Assembly (NCBI GenBank): GCA_944388765.1
Contig: CALXKA010000008.1
Span: forward strand, 1 to 43,186
Direction: 5' to 3'
Source: an uncultured Clostridia bacterium
Lineage (GTDB): Bacteria; Bacillota; Clostridia; TANB77; CAG-508
DNA length: 43,186 nt
In this document: one piece after another, positions 37,319 through 43,186 of the stretch
How positions within the stretch are numbered: the stretch's first letter is position 1
How the letters are laid out: each line of letters begins with the position of its first letter
The notes under the pieces: generated by a model
The model's input: only the letters and a program-made list of their open reading frames with translations
Told to the model about the DNA's origin: nothing
Databases searched by the model: none
Translations under genes and position numbers: made by a program

Positions 37319-38833
37319 TTGAGTAAAGGAAAGAGATATGAAGAAACTAAGTTAAACTTGAAAAAAGTTTTCGCAGTTATACTTGCTATAATAGTTATTA
37401 TTATGTTTATATTCATGATAAAAGGGTTTTTATCAGAAGATGGAGAACAAACAAAAATAGTTAGTAAAGATTATTTTTCAGCTTTTCAAAATAATAAATG
37501 GGGAGTAATTGACTCAACTGGTACAGTAGTAATAGATCCTTCATATGAAGAAATGATAACAATACCAAATAGTAAAAAAGATGTGTTTTTATGTATTTTT
37601 GATATAAATTATGATACAGGAGAATATAGTACAAAAGCTTTAAATAGCAAGAATGAAGAGATATTTACTCAATATGATCAAATAGAGGCAATCCAAGTTG
37701 TTGATAATAATAATCAAGTAAGTTATATTAGTAATGTTTTAAAAGTACAAAAAGATGGTAAATATGGTTTAATAAATTTAGATGGTAAAGAATTACAACC
37801 TTGTCAATATGATGAAGTTTCATCTTTACAAGGAATTCAAGATATAATTAAGGTACAAAAAGATGGTAAATACGGTTTGGTTAATGCAGAAGGAAAAGAA
37901 ATTGTATCTACACAATATGCAGATATACAAGGGCTAGATAAAGATAATACTTCAAATTTTATAGTAATGAATGATGCTGGAAAGTACGGAATTGTAAATA
38001 ATAATAATGAAATGGTGCCTACAAATTATGAACAAATAAAAAATATATATTCAAATAATTATTATGTAGTACAAAAAGATGGAAATGAAATATTAGTAAA
38101 AAAAGACGGAACAGAAATTACATTAAATGGTGTAGATGAGATTATAGAAATATTGAAAAATGAAGAAGGAATAATTTTTACACAAGGTGAAAACTACGGA
38201 GTTATGAATTTAGCTAGTGAAGTTACAATAGAGCCAGCATATCAAGATTTAAAAGAGGCAAAAACAGGATTGTTTATTGCTAAGCAAAATGATAAATATG
38301 GTATAATAGATTCACAAAAAGCTGAAAAGCTTGGATTCATATATCAAAATATAGATTATTATGAGAAAGCAGACTTATATGTTAGTGAAGATGAAAGTTT
38401 TAATAATTCAATAATTGATAATAATTTTGAAGTAAGACAAACTGGAATATTAGTAGATATAGATGAGGAAAAAGGATATTTTGAATTAAGACAAAATGAT
38501 GAATATATATATTATAATTTTAACTTTGAAACTAAAAAAGATTCTGAAATATTCACAAACCGTACACTATTTTTAAGTAGAAAAGATGGAAAATTTGGAT
38601 TTGTAGATAAGGATGGAAATGTTGTTGTAGACTATATATATGATGATGCTACTGAACAAAATAGCTATGGATATGCAGGAATAAAAAAAGACGGAAAATG
38701 GGGAAGTATTAATGAAAAAGGAAGTATAATACAAGAACCAACATATAATTTAGATGACTATTTAAAAATAGATTTTATAGGTAGATGGCATTATGGTAAA
38801 GATCTAAATATGAATTATTATAACCAGTTATAA
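37319..38833 (+). CDS. Membrane-anchored WG (KWG) repeat protein
   Basis: 504 residues from TTG 37319, chosen because AAAAGGAGG ends eight bases before it; an earlier in-frame TTG (37295) lies upstream of that site. Short basic cytoplasmic N-terminus, one membrane segment (about 16-38), then an external domain made of about eight WG repeats of the form DGKYGLINLDGK followed by a strand and YDEV (NNKWGVIDSTG, DGKYGLVNAEG, AGKYGIVNNNN, NDKYGIIDSQK, DGKFGFVDKDG, DGKWGSINEKG), with degenerate copies between. Such repeats form a beta-propeller- or solenoid-like array whose binding partner is unknown. First gene of a likely operon with the next three. Confidence 0.85.
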   Translation: MSKGKRYEETKLNLKKVFAVILAIIVIIMFIFMIKGFLSEDGEQTKIVSKDYFSAFQNNKWGVIDSTGTVVIDPSYEEMITIPNSKKDVFLCIFDINYDTGEYSTKALNSKNEEIFTQYDQIEAIQVVDNNNQVSYISNVLKVQKDGKYGLINLDGKELQPCQYDEVSSLQGIQDIIKVQKDGKYGLVNAEGKEIVSTQYADIQGLDKDNTSNFIVMNDAGKYGIVNNNNEMVPTNYEQIKNIYSNNYYVVQKDGNEILVKKDGTEITLNGVDEIIEILKNEEGIIFTQGENYGVMNLASEVTIEPAYQDLKEAKTGLFIAKQNDKYGIIDSQKAEKLGFIYQNIDYYEKADLYVSEDESFNNSIIDNNFEVRQTGILVDIDEEKGYFELRQNDEYIYYNFNFETKKDSEIFTNRTLFLSRKDGKFGFVDKDGNVVVDYIYDDATEQNSYGYAGIKKDGKWGSINEKGSIIQEPTYNLDDYLKIDFIGRWHYGKDLNMNYYNQL

Positions 38834-38868
38834 ATATAGCATAAGATAAAACGAAAAAGGTGGTATTT

Positions 38869-40101
38869 ATGGAACTAAAGACGAGTTATCAATATACGTA
38901 TTTTATTCATCCTTTCGTTATAAAGGATGGGCAGTATCAAAAATATCTATTGAGGATTTTAAGAGATAAGCAATGTAATTTAAAAATTTTTCAAAAAGAA
39001 AAAGACTTTAAATTATATAAATATTTTTTGCCTAAAACAAGAGATTTTCTATTTTCAAGTTTTAGTTTTAGCAATGAAAAGTTAAAACAGCTTGAACAAT
39101 TACCTATGGAAACAAGAGCTGCATTACTTTCAAAATATCAATGTAATATATTTGAATATCACTTAGAAAAAGATATTAAGGCAAAGGTAAAAGATAGATC
39201 TGGAATATTTTTTAACATAAAAAAAATAGAATTAATTTGTTTTCAAACAGGTATAGCATTCCTAATTATAAAAACGACACTAGAAGATTATGAAAAGTTT
39301 GAAAATATATTAAATTTTAATTATAAATTTAGAAATATAAATAATGAATTATCAGATATAGAAAATTATGATAATATAACAATACAGACAGATAGTTTTA
39401 GTACAATAGAAAGTTTTAGGGATTTTGTACGAAAAATAACAGGAGGAAAAACGGAAACATTAAAATTAGATATTGATACAGAAAGGTTTCTTACATATTC
39501 ATATGTATGTGTTGATCAAGAAGCTTGGAACCAAAACACTAAATTTGAGAATATTCAAAATTATTATAATAAATATGTGAGTATTTTACCTGCTGATAAT
39601 AGTCAATACCTTAAAGAAGAAAATATTGAATCTTTTTCAAAATGGAAATATGCAAAATTAGGTCTAACTAAGGCAGGGATGACTTTATTTTCTTCAACAA
39701 GCGATATGAATAATTATACAATCTTACCAGAAGAGTATGAAAACCAATACTTATATACATATATTTTAAATTTGTATAAAAAGATATATTTGAAGAAAAT
39801 AGGTAGTGAATTTAAGACAGGAAAAGAATTAAGAAAGACAAGAAGAAAATTTATAGAATTTACTAAGAAATTATGGATACAGGAAATAACAGATGATGAA
39901 ACAGGAACTTTATTAAATCATAAATTGCAAGAAGTTTTGGAAATGGAACAATTATATGGGGAAGTTAAGAACAAATATGATGTATTATATAAAGAATTAA
40001 ATATAGAAAAAAATAGAAGATCAACAATTATAATAGCAATTATTTTAGTAGCATCTTTAATATTTAATGTATTGAATTTTATAGTTTTATCTAATAAGTA
40101 G
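38869..40101 (+). CDS. Unrecognised C-terminally membrane-anchored protein
   Basis: 411 codons including stop from ATG 38869; AAAGGTGG (38856-38863) precedes it, whereas GTG 38860 is inside that site. The first ~310 residues are soluble, mixed alpha/beta and rich in Lys, Phe and Tyr. A helical, charged stretch follows (about 315-380; ELRKTRRKFIEFTKKLW, then LLNHKLQEVLEMEQLYGEVK), and one hydrophobic segment (about 386-405) ends the protein just before NK. This is a tail-anchored layout with the bulk in the cytoplasm. No known motif was recognised. It is 35 bases after the WG-repeat gene and 15 bases before acpS, so cotranscribed. Confidence 0.75.
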   Translation: MELKTSYQYTYFIHPFVIKDGQYQKYLLRILRDKQCNLKIFQKEKDFKLYKYFLPKTRDFLFSSFSFSNEKLKQLEQLPMETRAALLSKYQCNIFEYHLEKDIKAKVKDRSGIFFNIKKIELICFQTGIAFLIIKTTLEDYEKFENILNFNYKFRNINNELSDIENYDNITIQTDSFSTIESFRDFVRKITGGKTETLKLDIDTERFLTYSYVCVDQEAWNQNTKFENIQNYYNKYVSILPADNSQYLKEENIESFSKWKYAKLGLTKAGMTLFSSTSDMNNYTILPEEYENQYLYTYILNLYKKIYLKKIGSEFKTGKELRKTRRKFIEFTKKLWIQEITDDETGTLLNHKLQEVLEMEQLYGEVKNKYDVLYKELNIEKNRRSTIIIAIILVASLIFNVLNFIVLSNK

Positions 40102-40116
40102 AAAGGTTTTGAAAGT

Positions 40117-40494
40117 ATGAGTATTTCTTGTGGGACAGATATAATAGAAATAGAAAGAATTAGGCGTTCAATAGAAAAATTAGGAGAAAAATTCTTAAAT
40201 GAAGTTTATACAGATAAAGAAATACAATATTGCGAAAGTAGAAAAAAACAAAAGTATCAGCATTATGCAGCAAGGTTTGCTGCAAAAGAAGCTATTTTTA
40301 AGGCAATATCTAGAAATTTAAAAGATAAATATGAAGTGGGATGGAAAGATATAGAAGTTCTAAATGATGAGCAAAGCAGACCATATGTTAAAATAAAAGA
40401 AGAAAAAAAAACTAATATAGATATAAGTATATCGCATTGTAAAGAATATGCAGTGGCAACAGCTGTTATGATTACAGAAGAAAATATGAAATAA
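40117..40494 (+). CDS. acpS: Holo-[acyl-carrier-protein] synthase (AcpS)
   Basis: 125 residues, the usual family length. It transfers 4'-phosphopantetheine from CoA to a serine of acyl carrier protein, activating fatty-acid synthesis. Visible motifs are GTDIIEIERI with Asp8 (Mg-binding), RFAAKEAIFKA with Glu58 and Lys62, and ISISHCKEYAVA near the end. Ribosome-binding site AGAAAGG at 40100-40106 overlaps the stop codon of the gene before, implying coupled translation. The neighbours (unknown protein and tatD) do not share the pathway. Confidence 0.93.
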   Translation: MSISCGTDIIEIERIRRSIEKLGEKFLNEVYTDKEIQYCESRKKQKYQHYAARFAAKEAIFKAISRNLKDKYEVGWKDIEVLNDEQSRPYVKIKEEKKTNIDISISHCKEYAVATAVMITEENMK

Positions 40495-40539
40495 AATTTT
40501 ACAAAATATTAGAATTGAAGTTTTAGAGAGTGAGGAAAC

Positions 40540-41322
40540 ATGAATCTATTTGATAGTCATGCACATTTGGATGATGAAAAATTTGATATAGATAGAGATG
40601 AAATTATAAATGAGATAAAAAAGAGTGGAATTAAAAGATTAGTTAGTGCAGGATATAGTTTAGAAGGATCTAAAAATGCAGTAGATTTATCTAATAAATA
40701 TGATTTTATATATGCAACATGTGGTATTTCTCCTAACGATATTCCACAAAGTGAAGAAGAATTGTGGAAAAATATACAAAAAATTAAGGATTTAGCAATA
40801 AATAATAAAAAAGTTGTAGCAATTGGAGAAATAGGATTAGACTATTATTGGGAAAAAGATATAAAAAGGAGAGAATTACAAAAAAAGGCCTTTATAGAAC
40901 AAATAAAAATTGCAAATGAATTAGAGCTACCTATTGTAATTCATACAAGAGAAGCGGTTATAGATACATTAGAGATTTTAAAAAGTAATACTGCTATAAA
41001 AAAAGGAATATTTCACTGTTGCCCTTTAAATAGAGAACTTGTGAAAGAAGCATTAAAATTAGATTTCTATATCTCTTTTGCAGGTCCTATAACTTTTAAA
41101 AATTCTAAAAATGCAAATGAAATAATAGAAATGGTACCAGATGATAAGATATTAATTGAAACTGATAGTCCATATCTTTCACCAGAACCATTAAGAGGAA
41201 AAAGAAATGATTCAAGAAATGTTAGATATATAGCACAAAAAATAGCAGAGGTAAAAAAAGTGCCACTAGAACAAGTGGCAGATATTACATATAAAAATGC
41301 GAATAGGATTTTTTCTATATAA
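40540..41322 (+). CDS. tatD: TatD-family metal-dependent hydrolase/deoxyribonuclease
   Basis: 260 residues, typical length; GTGAGG five bases before ATG. The TIM-barrel metallohydrolase ligands are all present: DSHAHLD (His7, His9), GEIGLDYY (Glu97), VIHTREA (His135), FHCC (His159) and ETDSPYL (Asp209). Family members act as 3'-5' exonucleases or DNA repair/quality-control nucleases in the cytoplasm. The strand normally reading GIHPH is GISPN here, a mild departure. Last gene of the operon; its stop codon is only four bases from the end of htpX on the other strand, with no terminator between. Confidence 0.92.
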   Translation: MNLFDSHAHLDDEKFDIDRDEIINEIKKSGIKRLVSAGYSLEGSKNAVDLSNKYDFIYATCGISPNDIPQSEEELWKNIQKIKDLAINNKKVVAIGEIGLDYYWEKDIKRRELQKKAFIEQIKIANELELPIVIHTREAVIDTLEILKSNTAIKKGIFHCCPLNRELVKEALKLDFYISFAGPITFKNSKNANEIIEMVPDDKILIETDSPYLSPEPLRGKRNDSRNVRYIAQKIAEVKKVPLEQVADITYKNANRIFSI

Positions 41323-41326
41323 CATA

Positions 41327-42229
41327 TTATTTTAAATTTCTTAAAGCTTCAATTCTATCTTCTATGCTTGGGTGTGTAGACCAAATGCTAGAAGATTTTT
41401 TCTTACCTTCTTTTGTGTTTTTCTTAAATGGATTAACAATATACATGTTAGCTGTTGCACTGTTAGCAGTTTTTAATTGGTTTTCATCCGCATCTAATTT
41501 TTGTAGAGCAGAAATTAGACCATCTGGATTTCTTGTAAATTCAATTGCTGTACTATCTGCTAAAAATTCTCTTTTTCTAGATAAGGCAAGTTGCATTAAT
41601 GAACCAAATATAGGAGATAATATTAAAAATATTAAACCTATTAACATTAATATACCATTTCCTTTATTATCACTATCTCTATCGCCTAATCCACCCCAAA
41701 ACAAGAATCTAGAAAATAGATCAGCTATCATAACAATAAATCCAACCATAACAGAAACTACACAACTTAAAAGTATATCGTAGTTTTTTATATGACTTAA
41801 TTCATGAGCAATAACTCCTTCAAGTTCATAGTAATCTAATTTTTCTAATAATCCAGTTGTTACACAAATTACAGAATTTTCAGGGTTTCTACCTGTTGCA
41901 AATGCGTTTGGTTGAGGATCTTCTACTATATATAACTTTGGTTTTGTTTTAAGCCCAGATGTTACCATTAACGCATCTAAAATATTTACTAATTTTTGAT
42001 TTTCTTCTTTTGTAGCTGGTCTTGCACCATTTAATGAAAGTACAATTTTATCACTATAATAGTATGAACCCCAAGCAGTTGCAATAGAAAATATTAATGC
42101 AATAAAAATAGATAATGTCCCTAATCTTAAAGCATGACAAATATAATAAACAATGAGGGTTATTACAATGATAAATATTGCTACAATAATTCCTGATTCT
42201 ATTTTATTTTTTCTAATATTTTGAAACAT
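41327..42229 (-). CDS. htpX: HtpX-like membrane zinc metalloprotease (M48)
   Basis: 300 residues. Two membrane segments at the N-terminus (about 13-31 and 37-57) and two more in the middle (about 155-175 and 193-215). Zinc motif HELSH (His142, Glu143, His146) with downstream REFLADS supplying the third ligand. NAFATG before the active site and STHPSIEDRIEAL at the end are family signatures. HtpX degrades misfolded membrane proteins with its active site facing the cytoplasm. It follows lemA by 66 bases with its own AAAGGAT site, forming the common lemA-htpX pair. Confidence 0.93.
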   Translation of the reverse strand: MFQNIRKNKIESGIIVAIFIIVITLIVYYICHALRLGTLSIFIALIFSIATAWGSYYYSDKIVLSLNGARPATKEENQKLVNILDALMVTSGLKTKPKLYIVEDPQPNAFATGRNPENSVICVTTGLLEKLDYYELEGVIAHELSHIKNYDILLSCVVSVMVGFIVMIADLFSRFLFWGGLGDRDSDNKGNGILMLIGLIFLILSPIFGSLMQLALSRKREFLADSTAIEFTRNPDGLISALQKLDADENQLKTANSATANMYIVNPFKKNTKEGKKKSSSIWSTHPSIEDRIEALRNLK

Positions 42230-42295
42230 TTGCTTTTATATATCCTTTCTTGTATAAAATAAGGACAATCTTTATATGAATGTCCCTAAAATTAT

Positions 42296-42847
42296 CTAAA
42301 AATCAACTTTTACATTTTTTCTAGCTTCTTCATTTTCTGCTGTAAATAAGTCACGAGCTTTGAAATTGAATATACCAGCTATAATATTAGAAGGGAAAAC
42401 TTCTAATTTTGTATTATACATTGTTACAGTATCATTATAAAATTGTCTTGAAAAAGAAATTTTATTTTCAGTATTTCTTAGTTCTTCTGATAATTCTGAG
42501 AAATTTTGATTTGCTTTCAAATCTGGATAATTTTCTGCAACAGCCATAATGGTTTTTAATGTATTTGATAATTCATTATCTAAGCTTGCTTTTTCAGAAA
42601 TGCTTTTGCTTTCTGACCAAGAACTTCTTAAATTAGTTATTTTTTCAAAAGTTTCTTTTTCGTGTGTCATATAACCTTTTACTGTTTCTACAAAATTTGG
42701 TATTAAATCAAATCTTCTTTGTAATTGAACATCAATTTGGCTCCAAGCATTGTCAACTTTTATTCTAGCTTGAACTAAACTATTATACATTCCAATTACT
42801 GCAATTATTAATATAACTACAATGGCTACTATAATGCCAACAACCAT
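42296..42847 (-). CDS. lemA: LemA family protein
   Basis: 183 residues, standard length. One N-terminal membrane segment (about 2-21), then the LemA helical bundle with NSLVQARIKVDNAW, QIDVQLQRRFDLIPN, VAENYPDLKANQNF and the final IFNFKARDLF. Role unknown; it is often paired with HtpX or TPM-domain proteins in membrane stress. AAGGAGGAATAATT precedes the ATG. First gene of a two-gene minus-strand operon. Confidence 0.93.
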   Translation of the reverse strand: MVVGIIVAIVVILIIAVIGMYNSLVQARIKVDNAWSQIDVQLQRRFDLIPNFVETVKGYMTHEKETFEKITNLRSSWSESKSISEKASLDNELSNTLKTIMAVAENYPDLKANQNFSELSEELRNTENKISFSRQFYNDTVTMYNTKLEVFPSNIIAGIFNFKARDLFTAENEEARKNVKVDF

Positions 42848-42884
42848 AATTATTCCTCCTTATATTTATATTATATACAAGTAA

Positions 42885-42913
42885 ATGATAACATATTATA
42901 TTTTTTTATACAA
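42885..42913 (-). promoter_or_regulatory. Possible promoter of lemA-htpX
   Basis: On the minus strand TTGTAT (42913-42908), 17-base spacer, TATCAT (42890-42885), about 38 bases before the lemA ATG. The sequence is AT-rich and other -10-like hexamers exist nearby. Confidence 0.4.
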
Positions 42914-43073
42914 TATTAATATGAAAAAATTGTGAAAAACTTGTAATTTGTATGAAAAATGGTTTCTACTCAAATAGAAAGAAATAGTAATATTAAAAAA
43001 AGTTTTGCATAAAATAATATAAACACCATATTGGTTTATGGACAAAGCATTTAGAACGAAAATTTTTCAAAAT

Positions 43074-43102
43074 TTGACAAAAAAAGAAAAAAATAGTATA
43101 AT
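43074..43102 (+). promoter_or_regulatory. Consensus promoter of the gene at the right edge
   Basis: TTGACA (43074-43079), 17-base spacer, TATAAT (43097-43102), then AAAAGGAGGT just before the ATG at 43137. Perfect sigma-A match, suggesting strong expression. The rest of 42848-43073 shows nothing else. Confidence 0.8.
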
Positions 43103-43136
43103 ATACTTGTTGCCAAAAAGGAGGTAATTTATTTAT

Positions 43137-43186
43137 ATGAAAAATGAAGAAAAAGCTTCAATTTCTATAATGAAAATCATCTGTAT
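43137..43186 (+). CDS. 5' end of an unidentified gene, cut by the window
   Basis: MKNEEKASISIMKIIC follows a consensus promoter and an AAAAGGAGGT site eleven bases upstream. Sixteen residues are too few to identify a family. Confidence 0.6.
   Translation, partial: MKNEEKASISIMKIIC

Noticed and set aside
42263..42285. Hairpin GGACA/TGTCC between lemA and htpX as a terminator
   Set aside because: Only a 5-bp stem with a long loop and no T tract on the minus strand; htpX is more likely read through from lemA.

Overview
The window is strongly AT-rich (a guess by eye of well over 70% A+T), with Shine-Dalgarno-led genes and tight sigma-A-type promoters. It carries a spoIIE sporulation gene, lemA/htpX and Gram-positive cell-wall-type surface proteins. 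This fits an endospore-lineage Firmicute, most likely an uncultured gut-type member of the Clostridia; the species cannot be named from the sequence. No rRNA, tRNA or CRISPR array was found.

Layout. (1) 1-258: the C-terminal end of a formylglycine-generating-enzyme-like (SUMF1/C-type-lectin fold) protein. Its last ~50 codons are GC-rich and look like the variable region of a diversity-generating retroelement (DGR), with a frameshift inside. (2) 605-32468: a surface-protein island built mainly from three copies of a two-gene unit, here called A-B. A1/B1 (605-9020) are two genes; A2/B2 (14741-24041) are two genes with A2 frameshifted in a G5 run; A3-B3 (24105-32468) is one 2787-residue ORF in which A and B are fused across a membrane hairpin. 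A proteins are exported, with A-specific N-terminal domains, DUF11-like repeats, one SdrD-B-like domain and a C-terminal TG motif plus membrane anchor. B proteins are exported, with a Cys-containing N-terminal domain, SpaA/SdrD-B-like modules, a conserved acidic motif and an LPxTG-like anchor. (3) 9302-14459, between units 1 and 2: a large prepilin-like surface protein with a frameshift, a small membrane-anchored protein, an IS3-family remnant and a decapitated, frameshifted surface gene. (4) 32714-41322: spoIIE, a decayed small lipid-anchor-like/TM gene, a DUF4143-type AAA ATPase with its own promoter inside a long inverted repeat, then a probable operon of WG-repeat protein, unknown C-tail-anchored protein, acpS and tatD. 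(5) 41327-42847, minus strand: lemA-htpX operon, convergent with tatD. (6) 43137-43186: start of a further plus-strand gene behind a consensus promoter.

How it fits together. The A-B units are probably cell-surface fibres or adhesins made and exported together: the genes sit 22-27 bp apart and one pair is fused. No sortase is encoded here. The indels I can see are confined to accessory genes, while spoIIE to lemA are intact, which points to decay or on/off variation of surface genes, although assembly error is possible. The most novel element is the triplicated A-B system with its natural fusion; the second is the DGR target end at the left edge, whose reverse transcriptase and template must lie outside the window.
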